A stretch of 51,292 nucleotides of DNA from Comamonadaceae bacterium (lineage in GTDB: Bacteria > Pseudomonadota > Gammaproteobacteria > Burkholderiales > Burkholderiaceae_C), in contig CANBWK010000011.1 in the NCBI GenBank assembly GCA_947373105.1, positions 1 through 51,292 of the forward strand. Direction: 5' to 3'. Made by a program: the position numbers and the translations under genes. The notes under the pieces are model-generated. The model was not told the origin of the DNA. It saw only the letters and a program-made list of their open reading frames with translations, and did not search any database. This document shows positions 27,867-36,994 of the stretch, in pieces. How positions within the stretch are numbered: position 1 is the stretch's first letter; each line of letters begins with the position of its first letter.

Positions 27867-30215
27867 TTATGAAGATAAGGTTGTCTTTTCTTTGGCTTGA
27901 CGTAAAGCTTGCCAAATCTTTTCCGAAGTGGCCGGCATATCGATCGTTTTGACACCCGCCGGAGCCAGAGCATCTATAACGGCATTCATAATGGCAGGAA
28001 TTGCACCTACAGTGCCCGCTTCTCCCGCGCCTTTAGCGCCCATGGGGTTGAGCAGGGTAGGTACGGCATTGTTCTCAACTCGAATATGGGGCAAGTCACT
28101 TGCACGCGGCATTGCGTAATCCATGAAACTACCGGTGAGCAATTGACCCGATTCGCGCTCATAAACGACTTGCTCCATCAATGCTTGGCCGAGGCCTTGG
28201 GCGACACCGCCGTGAATCTGACCCTTTACACCGGCGGGATTGATCATGGTGCCGACGTCGTCGACCACCAAATACTCGACCACCTTGACTTCACCGGTTT
28301 GGGCATCAATCTCAACTTCACAGACATGGCAGCCATTTGGCCAAGTGTCTGCGGCAGGAACAAATGTGGCAGTTTCGTAGAAACCACCCTCAAATCCGGC
28401 GGGTAGTTTCATGGCCAAAAAAGCTGTTTTTGCAACATCTTTGATGGTTACTTTTTTATCTGTACCGACCACCTCAAAGACGCCTTTATTGAATTGAATG
28501 TCGTCAACGGAGGCCTCCAACATATGCGCGGCTATTTTCTTGCCCTTTTCAATGATTCGATCTGCTGCTTTCCAAAGCGCAGTGCCGCCCACGACTGTGG
28601 AGCGAGAACCATTTGTGCCCATGCCAAAAGCCACGAGGTCGGTGTCGCCATCAATGAACTTAACCTGGCCAGGATCAATACCAAGTCGTTCGTTAACGAT
28701 TTGTTTGTAAAGTGTTTCGTGTCCCTGACCTTGTGCTTTGGTACCCATTAAAACAGTGGCACTTCCACTGGGATTGAATCGAATTTCAGCAAATTCATGT
28801 TGATTCGGGGAGGCGGCTCGCTCAATGGCGTTGGCTATGCCTATACCGCGCAACTTGCCACGGCTTAATGCTTCTTTTCGGCGTTCTTCAAAACTTTCGT
28901 AATTGGCGCTTTTCAATGCGATCTGCATTCCACGGACAAAGTCGCCGCAGTCATACTTGGCCCCAAAGGGATTGAGGTAGGGCATCGCGGTGGGTTTGAT
29001 CAAATTGATCTCACGTATCCGTACGCGGTCTATGTTGAGCTCACGAGCTGCATCGTCGAGTAAACGTTCCATCACATAAATGGACTCTGGTCGACCTGCA
29101 CCGCGATAAGGTGCGGTGCTGTTTGTATTTGACATGAGAACAGTCACATGCACGTGCGCTGCCGCTATATCGTAAACACCCGAAAGCGTGTGGACATTGA
29201 CAAAGGTTGAAAGCAGATTTCTGTCAGACGAAATGTAGGCGCCCACATTGGCCAGAGTTTTCACGCGCAAACCCAAAATCCGGCCTTCAGCATCTAAAGC
29301 AATTTCAGCTTCGGAAATATTGTCACGCGCATGCTCATCGGCCAAAATGGCTTCGCTGCGGTCACATGTCCATTTCACAGGTCGGCCTAATTTGCGTGCA
29401 GCCCATGGCATGAGTCTGTGCTCTGGATATTGCCAGCCTTTGGTGCCAAAGCCTCCTCCCACATCGTTGGCAATAACGCGAATACGATGTTCTGGAATTT
29501 TGAAAATATTCTCAGCCAAAGCATTGCGAACTCTATGAGGGTATTGAACATCAGCCCAAATGGTATAGCGCTCATCGCCTTCGTCGTACTTGGCTAGCAC
29601 GCCACGTGGTTGCATGTAGTGGGCGTACACCCGGCTGATTACATAACGGCGCTTCACAATATGTGCCGCTTTGGAAAAGGCTTCTTCAGCAGCCTTGGCA
29701 TTTCCAGCTTCAAATATATGAGAAATATTGTCAGGACACTCTTCCCAAACTGCGGGTGCGCCTGGCAGGGCGGCTTGCGCTGTGTCTGTAACTGAAGGCA
29801 AGGGTTCGTAATCAATGTCTATCAATTCGGCAGCATCTTTGGCCTGCAAAAGATTTTCTGCTATCACCAACGCCACAGGATCGCCAACATACCTGACAAA
29901 AGATTTTGACAAGCCCTGGTGTTGCCTTGTAAACATGGGAGAACCATCCGGACGCTTGCGAGGCAAGTTAACCTTCATGGTTCCCAACCCATCACGAGCT
30001 ACATCTTCACCGGTATAAATTGCAAGAACACCAGGTGCTTTCAAGGCTTGTTCAAGATTGATGTTTCGAATTCGGGCATTGGAATGAGGTGAGCGAACCA
30101 TCAATGCGTGTGCTTGCCCTAGTTGGTTGATGTCGTCAACAAAACAACCCTTGCCCCGTAATAGCCTGGGGTCCTCGAACCTGGAAACCGATTGACCAAT
30201 TCCATAATTTGTCAT
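27867..30215 (-). CDS. Molybdenum hydroxylase large subunit (xanthine dehydrogenase/CoxL type II family)
   Basis: The 782-residue protein carries the Mo-cofactor motifs GGGFGTKG (253-260) and GAKGAGEAG with the catalytic glutamate at about 732. The active-site loop reads PYRGAGR (369-375). That is the form II pattern (A/P-YRGAGR); true CO dehydrogenases have AYxCSFR with the Cu-binding cysteine. So it is probably a hydroxylase of an aldehyde, N-heterocycle or aromatic CoA ester, not a CODH. The gene follows the VOC protein and Liv transporter genes on the same strand and precedes the S and M subunits. Substrate unknown. Confidence 0.93.
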   Translation of the reverse strand: MTNYGIGQSVSRFEDPRLLRGKGCFVDDINQLGQAHALMVRSPHSNARIRNINLEQALKAPGVLAIYTGEDVARDGLGTMKVNLPRKRPDGSPMFTRQHQGLSKSFVRYVGDPVALVIAENLLQAKDAAELIDIDYEPLPSVTDTAQAALPGAPAVWEECPDNISHIFEAGNAKAAEEAFSKAAHIVKRRYVISRVYAHYMQPRGVLAKYDEGDERYTIWADVQYPHRVRNALAENIFKIPEHRIRVIANDVGGGFGTKGWQYPEHRLMPWAARKLGRPVKWTCDRSEAILADEHARDNISEAEIALDAEGRILGLRVKTLANVGAYISSDRNLLSTFVNVHTLSGVYDIAAAHVHVTVLMSNTNSTAPYRGAGRPESIYVMERLLDDAARELNIDRVRIREINLIKPTAMPYLNPFGAKYDCGDFVRGMQIALKSANYESFEERRKEALSRGKLRGIGIANAIERAASPNQHEFAEIRFNPSGSATVLMGTKAQGQGHETLYKQIVNERLGIDPGQVKFIDGDTDLVAFGMGTNGSRSTVVGGTALWKAADRIIEKGKKIAAHMLEASVDDIQFNKGVFEVVGTDKKVTIKDVAKTAFLAMKLPAGFEGGFYETATFVPAADTWPNGCHVCEVEIDAQTGEVKVVEYLVVDDVGTMINPAGVKGQIHGGVAQGLGQALMEQVVYERESGQLLTGSFMDYAMPRASDLPHIRVENNAVPTLLNPMGAKGAGEAGTVGAIPAIMNAVIDALAPAGVKTIDMPATSEKIWQALRQAKEKTTLSS

Positions 30216-30256
30216 TTTGACTTTTTTCCTTCAAAATTCACCGAAGTCGTAGTGGT

Positions 30257-31468
30257 TTAACCTAATGGCCCTTGGAAAACTTGGTCCACATAAGTATCAG
30301 AAAGTGCATCGAGCGTTTCCGGCCAAGGTTGCTGAATGTTCCTTCGTTGTTCAGGTGGTCGGACTCTGCCATCCCATCCTATTTGCTCCATATGATAGTA
30401 GAGTTGAATGCAATGACCTTCAGGGTCTTGGATGTGAGCGCAGCATTCAATTCCCGGATTCAATTCAGCAGGCAATTCAATGAATTTAACGTCGTGCTTT
30501 TTGAGCCATTCGACCGCATCTCGCAATTGTTTGTAGCTGCCTAGTTGCATGCCCATAGAGACGCAACTGGTATGGGAAGAAAGTCCCAATACATCTCGCA
30601 TCGACTTGGGATAAAGTTTTAAGCTGTGGTGATCGTTGCCATGACGCATAAAAACGCACCGATGACCTTTCCATTCCACAACCTCAGTCGTTACAAAACC
30701 CATCACCTGTTGGTAAAACTCTTCTGACTCGGAGACATCATTGACAAACAGTCCTGCAGGTCCAATTTTGGTGACTTTGAATGGCCGTGGCAGCAATACC
30801 CCGCCAACATTGAATGGACTTTCATCGCACAGATCATGAATTTGATAGCCCGATGAAATGTCAACTCCACGCTGAGTAGCTTGTTGCCTTTCTGTCAAAT
30901 CTGATATTTGAGGCAAAGGTGCCGTCTCCATGAACCGTCGATCGTACAAGCTGTCAGGCTTGGAGCGACCCAACAAACCAATTTGCTCCATTCCATAATA
31001 AAGTTCAACAGTATGGCCATCAAGATCTCTCACATAAACATGCCAATTGCTTCCTGGCATATCTCTACCACTTCGGCGTATTTCAACGCCGCGTTTGTCA
31101 AAATATTTAACTGCATTGATCACCTCTTCCAGCGTTCCTACTTGAAAAGTCAGTTGGGATAATGTGATGTCTTTAGATCCTGCATCATCACCAAACATGG
31201 CGCCCAAGGAGTGGTGTGCCAATAGAAAAGAATGGTGATCTGAGTTGTTAGTCATGAAAAACAGTCGATCGTCCTCCATGTTTGAGGCCAAGTCTGGCAG
31301 CAGTTTGCCCAATCTTGTTTCATCAGTGAGCAAAAAGCCTAATTTACGGCCGTAAAAATCAAGCCCTGTATCCAGCTTGTGCACATTGAAGCCAAAGTGA
31401 CCAAGACGCCGTATTTTGAAAGGTCGTTGATAACGAATACCACCAACATCGTATGTTTCTTTGTTCAT
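30257..31468 (-). CDS. Two-domain VOC-superfamily protein (extradiol-dioxygenase/glyoxalase fold)
   Basis: The 403-residue protein has two tandem VOC domains. Domain 1 starts at RLGHFGFNV (His), contains SDHHSFLL, and ends in GHTVELYYGMEQIG (Glu). Domain 2 starts at KIGPAGLFV, with Pro/Ala where a ligand His is expected, and ends GHCIQLYYHMEQIG, with Gln for the ligand Glu. The repeats of YxMEQIG show an internal duplication. In classical type I extradiol dioxygenases the C-terminal domain holds Fe(II) via His-His-Glu; here domain 2 has lost the triad and domain 1 keeps two of three. Ring cleavage is therefore plausible but not established. It lies between livF and the Mo-hydroxylase. Confidence 0.82.
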   Translation of the reverse strand: MNKETYDVGGIRYQRPFKIRRLGHFGFNVHKLDTGLDFYGRKLGFLLTDETRLGKLLPDLASNMEDDRLFFMTNNSDHHSFLLAHHSLGAMFGDDAGSKDITLSQLTFQVGTLEEVINAVKYFDKRGVEIRRSGRDMPGSNWHVYVRDLDGHTVELYYGMEQIGLLGRSKPDSLYDRRFMETAPLPQISDLTERQQATQRGVDISSGYQIHDLCDESPFNVGGVLLPRPFKVTKIGPAGLFVNDVSESEEFYQQVMGFVTTEVVEWKGHRCVFMRHGNDHHSLKLYPKSMRDVLGLSSHTSCVSMGMQLGSYKQLRDAVEWLKKHDVKFIELPAELNPGIECCAHIQDPEGHCIQLYYHMEQIGWDGRVRPPEQRRNIQQPWPETLDALSDTYVDQVFQGPLG

Positions 31469-31512
31469 GCTGTCTCCTTATGGGTTCAAGTGTTGCGCAT
31501 TTTTTTGCGTAA

Positions 31513-32217
31513 TTACAAGCCAAGATATGCCTTTTGAATGTGGTCTTGTGCGAGGAGTTCTGAGGGCTCGCCCGACGCAACAATGTGGCCATGCTCCAGA
31601 ACATAAGCACTGTCAGCGATGTTCATGGATTGACGTACATTTTGTTCAACCAGCAACACAGAGACGCCTTCTAAGCGTATATCTCGAATGATATCGAACA
31701 CGTTATTCACAATCAGTGGTGCCAAACCCAATGAGGGTTCGTCAAACAGCATGAGTCGCGGGCGCGCCATGAGGGCGCGACCAATGGCGACCATTTGTTG
31801 TTGTCCACCAGACAATTCGCCGGCAAGTTGATTGCGCTTTTGATTCAAAATTGGGAAACGCTGGTACACATCACGCAAGCTTTCATCTCGAAGTTCTCTG
31901 GCAGCAAGTCGGTAACAACCCATCTCCAGATTTTCTTCAACTGTCATGCCAACAAACAAACGACGGCCTTCGGGAATGATGGCAATCCCGTGGTCGCAAT
32001 ATTGGTAGGAGGGCACGTTGGATAAATCTGTTCCGAGCATTTGCACGTTTCCTGAACGGCTGGGTAAAATTCCCGCGATCGCATTGATCATGGTACTTTT
32101 ACCTGCGCCATTTGGACCTATTACGGTCACGATGGTGCCTTCCGCTACTTCCAATGAAATATCCCAAATTGCCGTAGCATCGCCATATCCTACAAATAGA
32201 TTTCGAACTTGAAGCAT
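31513..32217 (-). CDS. livF: ABC transporter ATPase, LivF type
   Basis: The 234-residue protein has Walker A GPNGAGKST (38-46 counted from the alternative TTG start at 32229), the signature LSGGQQQ and Walker B LMLFDEPSLGLAP. It matches LivF of branched-chain amino-acid/amide ABC importers. I chose ATG 32215-32217, one base after the LivM-LivG stop. It pairs with the LivG half of the fused gene to power uptake of the ligand bound by the LivK-like protein. Confidence 0.92.
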   Translation of the reverse strand: MLQVRNLFVGYGDATAIWDISLEVAEGTIVTVIGPNGAGKSTMINAIAGILPSRSGNVQMLGTDLSNVPSYQYCDHGIAIIPEGRRLFVGMTVEENLEMGCYRLAARELRDESLRDVYQRFPILNQKRNQLAGELSGGQQQMVAIGRALMARPRLMLFDEPSLGLAPLIVNNVFDIIRDIRLEGVSVLLVEQNVRQSMNIADSAYVLEHGHIVASGEPSELLAQDHIQKAYLGL

Positions 32218-32218
32218 T

Positions 32219-34003
32219 TCATTGACCAAAGTAAATGGTTTTCACCTGAGGGTCATGCATGACCTGTTCGGGTAGGCCCGTCATTAAAACTTTGCCCTCA
32301 TTCATTACTGCTATGCGATCTGACAGCTGCACCACAGCACGCATCAGATGCTCAACAAAAACAATAGTGGTACCTTGCGCTCGAATTTGACGTACGAGTC
32401 GGATTGCCGTGTCTACTTCGGTGGGATTCAATCCTGACATGACTTCATCGAGCAGCAATACGCGGGGTTTAGTCACTAAAGCACGTGCCAATTCAAGTAC
32501 TTTTCTTTCGCGTAAATTCAAATCAATGGGCAAGACATGAGCGCGCTCTTGCAGGCCACAAAACTCAAGCCAATAATTCGCTTTATCGTTTGCTTCACTC
32601 GCCTTAATGCCTCCAAATAGAGCGCATAATTCCACATTTTCGAGTGCTGTCATATGGGCAAAGGGGCGCGGAATTTGGTAGGTTCTGGCCAGGCCACGCT
32701 GTACAGTCTCATGAGCCGGCAACCCACTGATGAGTACCCCATCAAGTTCGATAGAGCCGCTGTTAAGTGCGAAATGGCCTGAAATCATATTCATCAATGT
32801 GGTTTTTCCGCAGCCATTGGGTCCAATCAAACCCAAAATCTCACCCTCATAAACTTGCAGAGTGGCGCCCGCCAACGCTTGAACACCGCCAAATAATTTA
32901 TGCACATCTTGAATCTCAAGAATGACTTTTTGTTCTTGAGCTACTTTGGGCGTACCTTTTTCAGAAATGACTGAGTCATTCATAGGATGAGTTAAATCAT
33001 CTCCATGGACTGATCGTGCCCCTTCAATTGCGGCATCAGGGCTGGTTTGACGTCGTTTGAGCCAATGCAGAAATGTAGGCACAATCCCCTCTGGTAGCCA
33101 GAGTACCGCAATAATCAAAAATGCGGCTACCACGGCTCGTCCCAAGATGGTTTGCCCAGAGCTGGCCAATCCGAACAAAGCGACAGTGATTAATGTTGCG
33201 CCAAAGGCGGGCCCTAACCAATGACGCGCTCCACCCAGAACACTCATCAAAATAACACTCAAGGGCACTGCAATTCCAAAGGTCTCTGCTACCGTCAAAA
33301 AGCCAACGTAGATGGCATGAACGCCACCCACTGCGCCAGCAATACCCGATGACAGCGCAATCGCCATCATTTTGTATCGGTAGGTCGGGACCCCTTTGGC
33401 CTCTGCGACATCTTCATCGTCGTGTATGGCAAATAAGCCCTTGCCAAATTTTGACTTCGAGACCCACCAGGCAATGGCCAAAGAACCCATGCACATGAAT
33501 AAACCTAGCATGTAGATAGATCCACTTTGAGACTCAACGATTTTAGGCGGTGGGACTGCCGACAAAAACACGCCCGATCCACCGTCAATAGGCGTATTTA
33601 AAATAACTGTCGCCAAAATGAAGGTGACAGCCAAGGTCATCAAGGCAAATAATTCGCCGCGCAGACGGGGTAAACGAAAAACCAATGCACCCACACCGCA
33701 ACCTAGGCTCGCAGCCACCAAAGCCGCTACTGGAATAGTGGCCAAATAAGGCCATCCAAATTTCGCGGCCAAGGTGGCACTTGTATACATGCCTGCACCA
33801 AGGTAGGCCGCATGCCCTAAGCTGAAGTAGCCAGCAAATCCAGATAAAAGAGTCCAACTTGTAGCCAAGGACACCCAATAGAAGACGATATAAAAAAATG
33901 AATCATAAAAAGCCGGCAGTCCCAAAAAAGGAAAGAAAGCCATGGCTATAGAAATGACGGCCAAGACAACCGGCACTTGGAAACGATGTTGAGTCATAGC
34001 CAT
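32219..34003 (-). CDS. Fused LivM permease-LivG ATPase
   Basis: A single 594-residue chain. Residues 1-310 are the multi-helix LivM permease, including SLGHAAYLGAG and the GLGxA-like coupling region around HDDEDVAEAKGV. A polar linker of about 45 residues follows, then LivG (about 360-594) with Walker A GPNGCGKTT (394-402) and Walker B VLLLDE. The usual ABC signature is replaced by LNLRERK (495-501), a variant found in some LivG proteins. The gene overlaps livH by ten bases and is followed after one base by livF. Fusion of LivM and LivG occurs in other proteobacteria. Confidence 0.93.
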   Translation of the reverse strand: MAMTQHRFQVPVVLAVISIAMAFFPFLGLPAFYDSFFYIVFYWVSLATSWTLLSGFAGYFSLGHAAYLGAGMYTSATLAAKFGWPYLATIPVAALVAASLGCGVGALVFRLPRLRGELFALMTLAVTFILATVILNTPIDGGSGVFLSAVPPPKIVESQSGSIYMLGLFMCMGSLAIAWWVSKSKFGKGLFAIHDDEDVAEAKGVPTYRYKMMAIALSSGIAGAVGGVHAIYVGFLTVAETFGIAVPLSVILMSVLGGARHWLGPAFGATLITVALFGLASSGQTILGRAVVAAFLIIAVLWLPEGIVPTFLHWLKRRQTSPDAAIEGARSVHGDDLTHPMNDSVISEKGTPKVAQEQKVILEIQDVHKLFGGVQALAGATLQVYEGEILGLIGPNGCGKTTLMNMISGHFALNSGSIELDGVLISGLPAHETVQRGLARTYQIPRPFAHMTALENVELCALFGGIKASEANDKANYWLEFCGLQERAHVLPIDLNLRERKVLELARALVTKPRVLLLDEVMSGLNPTEVDTAIRLVRQIRAQGTTIVFVEHLMRAVVQLSDRIAVMNEGKVLMTGLPEQVMHDPQVKTIYFGQ

Positions 34004-34845
34004 TTAGGCTGCCAAATTAAAACAATAATCAAGAGTGAAAAAGACACCATTGGGGCCCAGGCAGGATTAAAAACGGCCATGGCCAGTCCTTCACAAGCGC
34101 CAATGGCGACGCCAGCAATCAACGCGCCTAAAGGATTGCCCAAACGTCCAATGATGACCACTGCAAAGATAACGCCTAACCAAGACCATATTTGCGAAGG
34201 CGATAAAGTGGTGATCAGTGCAATGAATACGCCTGCCACGCCTGCATAAGCAGAACAAATGCCTGACAAAATATAGGATTGGCGTGCATGGTTAACACCA
34301 AATGCGGCCGCTATTTCAGGGTCCTGAGCGCTGGCCCGAAGGGCCTTTCCAATATAGGTTTTGTTCAGCCACAACCAAGTTAATCCTGATAAAACCATTG
34401 CAGTTAAACAGGCCAAGGTTTCAAGCAGTGGAATGTAAATAGGACCTACTTGGTAAGAAAGTGTCCCCCATGGGGATTCAAACCTGCGAAAGTCCGCTGT
34501 CCAAAACCATTGAATTAAAGTCTCTAAAAGTACGGCCACGCCAAAAGTGACCAGCAGAGAACCAAACTCGTTAACTTTGAACTTCTTGAAAACCCAATGC
34601 AGTCCAACACCGAACAGGAAGAAGCTAGGGGCAATAAATACCAGTGAAACTCCAGGTCCGAAGTTATATTCAGTTCCTAACTGATAGGTGATGTAGGCGC
34701 CTAAAACAGCCAGTGCAAAGTGCGATAGATTGACAAGTCGCAAAAGTCCCCAAGACAAGCTGAGGCCCATACCCATCAAGCCGTAAAGCCCCCCAGCCAG
34801 CAGACCCGAAATCAGGGCCTGCGTTAGCAATGTCATACTTGGCAT
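33994..34845 (-). CDS. livH: ABC transporter permease, LivH type
   Basis: The 283-residue integral membrane protein has about eight hydrophobic segments and the LivH hallmarks GLYGLMGMGLSLSWGLLRLVNLSHF in outline, followed by ALRASAQDPEIAAAFGVN, the ATPase-coupling loop. Together with the LivM half of the neighbouring fusion it forms the channel of a branched-chain amide/aromatic-acid ABC importer. Its 3' end overlaps the fused gene by ten bases, so translation is coupled. Confidence 0.92.
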   Translation of the reverse strand: MPSMTLLTQALISGLLAGGLYGLMGMGLSLSWGLLRLVNLSHFALAVLGAYITYQLGTEYNFGPGVSLVFIAPSFFLFGVGLHWVFKKFKVNEFGSLLVTFGVAVLLETLIQWFWTADFRRFESPWGTLSYQVGPIYIPLLETLACLTAMVLSGLTWLWLNKTYIGKALRASAQDPEIAAAFGVNHARQSYILSGICSAYAGVAGVFIALITTLSPSQIWSWLGVIFAVVIIGRLGNPLGALIAGVAIGACEGLAMAVFNPAWAPMVSFSLLIIVLIWQPKWL

Positions 34846-34878
34846 ATTGAGTGCAAACAGAATTGCTTAGTCGGGTAA

Positions 34879-36096
34879 TTATTGGGTGAGGATAGGTCCG
34901 CCTGCTACATCTTTTGGCCATACCACCACCCACTTACCATTCTGTGCTTGTTTGACTAACATGCGGGCAGGGCCATGATTGAAGGGGCCATTGAAACTGA
35001 TGGGCCCCATTAATGTTTCGACTGTATTCTTTTTGAGCCAAGCCGCCAACACTTTGTCATCCAGGCTCTTCGTGGCTTCTACTGCTTTTGTCAACAAGTA
35101 AAAGACGTTATAGGTACCCGCGGCTTGGCTGTCCAGATTCGTATAAGGAACGCCTGCTTTTACTGCACGCGCACGGTACATGGGTGAAAGTTTTTCAACG
35201 CCAATCCTTGTTGAAAAAGGGGGGTGGTCTTCAAAAAAAGTCTGCGCAAGCGCATTTTTTGCTTCGGGTGATGCCAGCAAGGGCCCTGGTGCAGGGTAGA
35301 GATAATAGTGAAGTTTAGGCGAGTAATTTAATTTTTTAAGCGCTTCAAGCAATTGATTGCCTTCAAGCCCCAATGCGCCTACCCATAGAAAATCGACGTT
35401 TGCATCCTTGATGCGGGCAGCGATTGAAGCGAAATCACGGGTGCCAAATTCATATTCAAGGTACAAAGGAACAGACAGGCCGCGCTGCTTTCCGACTTCC
35501 CGCATGCCTTCGGCAATGAACTGTGCAGAAGGAAACTTGCTGGTCACAACAGCCATGGATTTAGGGGGTTGAGGCAAACTGGCGACGCAATCAAGTATGA
35601 CCCCGGGATAATCAACGCCAGGGTTCGGGCCAAATGGCGACGCTGGAAATTGCATATCGTAGGTGGCCAGCTTAGGAATGCCCATGCTGCTTTGAATCAT
35701 GATTTTTCCGTAGCGCTGAGCGACACCCATGGCGGCCAAAATCGAATTGGTCGCATAAGGTCCAACAATCAAATCAACTTTATCAACCGTGATGAGTTTT
35801 TCGTAAAGGCTGCGAGTGACTTCAGGTTTGGATTGGTCATCTAATAGGACCCACTCAACGGGTCTTCCAAGTAGTCCGGGGCCGCTGTTCAGGATGTCAA
35901 CAAATGTTTCGCCCGCAATTTTGTGCAAAAGGGCGGTTTGTGCCAATGGCCCGGTCAATGAAAGGGTTCCCCCAATTCGAATGGGTTTTCCGGAAGGCGC
36001 GGCATGCAGGGACCCCATGCCCGTGCTAATCAGTACGCCACCGGCAATGGTATTCATCACCATGCGTCTATTGGATGAAATCCGTTTTTGACTCAT
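34879..36096 (-). CDS. Liv-type periplasmic binding protein
   Basis: About 405 residues from ATG 36094-36096, which has AGGAG six bases upstream. The N-terminus (SSNRRMVMNTIAGGVLISTGMGSLHAA) is an export signal with a twin-arginine-like pair. The mature start PIRIGGTLSLTGPLAQTAL and the segment LIVGPYATNSILAAMGVAQRYG are typical of LivK-family type 1 binding proteins. It is the first gene of the transporter/VOC/Mo-hydroxylase operon and diverges from the GntR regulator. The ligand is probably the hydroxylase substrate (inference). Confidence 0.92.
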   Translation of the reverse strand: MSQKRISSNRRMVMNTIAGGVLISTGMGSLHAAPSGKPIRIGGTLSLTGPLAQTALLHKIAGETFVDILNSGPGLLGRPVEWVLLDDQSKPEVTRSLYEKLITVDKVDLIVGPYATNSILAAMGVAQRYGKIMIQSSMGIPKLATYDMQFPASPFGPNPGVDYPGVILDCVASLPQPPKSMAVVTSKFPSAQFIAEGMREVGKQRGLSVPLYLEYEFGTRDFASIAARIKDANVDFLWVGALGLEGNQLLEALKKLNYSPKLHYYLYPAPGPLLASPEAKNALAQTFFEDHPPFSTRIGVEKLSPMYRARAVKAGVPYTNLDSQAAGTYNVFYLLTKAVEATKSLDDKVLAAWLKKNTVETLMGPISFNGPFNHGPARMLVKQAQNGKWVVVWPKDVAGGPILTQ

Positions 36097-36193
36097 TTTT
36101 GTCTCCTGGTTGGATGATTCTCTTAACCCATGCCTTCGAGGCTTCATTTTATTTTGAGTCAAGTATGGACAAGCTTTGAGAGTTTGTAAAGAA

Positions 36194-36258
36194 TTTTCAA
36201 AATTATTGTCTATTTTTCAAAAATATTAATCTTTTCAAAGAGATGTATACTTTTCAAA
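36194..36258. promoter_or_regulatory. Four spaced TTTTCAAA repeats in the divergent promoter region
   Basis: TTTTCAAA occurs at 36194-36201, 36214-36221, 36232-36239 and 36251-36258, spaced 20, 18 and 19 bases start to start, that is near two helical turns. They fill the space between the LivK-like gene and the GntR/FCD gene, and the last copy touches the regulator's second possible ATG (36258). Regular phasing suggests same-face protein binding, most simply the adjacent GntR regulator controlling both directions (inference). Confidence 0.5.
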
Positions 36259-36956
36259 TGGCCAAGATTGGAACCGCAAAAACACTCGCATCGAACATCT
36301 ATCAGCGAATTCGTTCAGATATTTTGTGCGGGAGATTGGCAGTAGGCCAGCGTTTGAAACTGGCCAATATGGCTGCTGATTACGGAGTCTCCCTCAATCT
36401 CGTGCGCGAAGCATTGACACTTTTAGCCAGTGAGAAATTGGTTAAATCCCAGCCCCAACAAGGCTTTGCCGTCACCTCGATGACTTCTGCTGAATTACAT
36501 GACTTGACTCAGGTTCGAATTGCCATAGAAAGTCTGGCATTGGCCAAGTCTATTGAACTGGGTGGCCTTGAATGGGAGGCTGAGTTGCTTTCAGCGCATC
36601 ACAGGTTGGCTAACACACCCGTCAAAATGGACCCGCAAGGTCTGATTTTGAATGAAGCTTATGTGGAAGCCCACTCGGTTTTTCATGCTGCACTGATCGG
36701 CGCTTGTGGCAGTGCCTTGCTGATGGAAATGCGCCAATCGCTTCATGATGCCTCTGAGTTATACAGGCGCTTGGCTTACCTTAAGCAACGTGGTGTGAAA
36801 GACACGGGCAAAGAGCACAAAAAATTAATGGAAGCAGCAATCTCGCGAAATGTAGCTAGCGCTACCGCTATGTTGACAAAGCATTTTGAAGATACAACCC
36901 GTATTTGTATGGAGGTCGGTTTGACCGATCCTGTTGATTTGCAAGAAGCCGCTTAA
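36243..36956 (+). CDS. GntR-family transcriptional regulator (FadR/FCD subfamily)
   Basis: The 237-residue protein has an N-terminal winged helix-turn-helix (IYQRIRSDILCGRLAVGQRL through VSLNLVREALTLLASEKLV). It is followed by an all-helical FCD effector domain with the usual metal/ligand histidines (HSVFHAALIGACG, LTKHFEDT). Such regulators usually repress catabolic operons and are released by an organic acid. It diverges from the Liv/VOC/Mo-hydroxylase operon and precedes an SDR gene by 38 bp on its own strand. The start may be ATG 36243 or 36258; neither has a strong ribosome site. Confidence 0.9.
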   Translation: MYTFQMAKIGTAKTLASNIYQRIRSDILCGRLAVGQRLKLANMAADYGVSLNLVREALTLLASEKLVKSQPQQGFAVTSMTSAELHDLTQVRIAIESLALAKSIELGGLEWEAELLSAHHRLANTPVKMDPQGLILNEAYVEAHSVFHAALIGACGSALLMEMRQSLHDASELYRRLAYLKQRGVKDTGKEHKKLMEAAISRNVASATAMLTKHFEDTTRICMEVGLTDPVDLQEAA

Positions 36957-36994
36957 AAAATTTAATTTGCCAACTTCACCTCAAGGAGTACTTT

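Noticed and set aside
27867-30215. Calling the Mo-hydroxylase a CO dehydrogenase
   Set aside because: The active-site loop is PYRGAGR (form II), not the AYxCSFR loop of true CO dehydrogenase.
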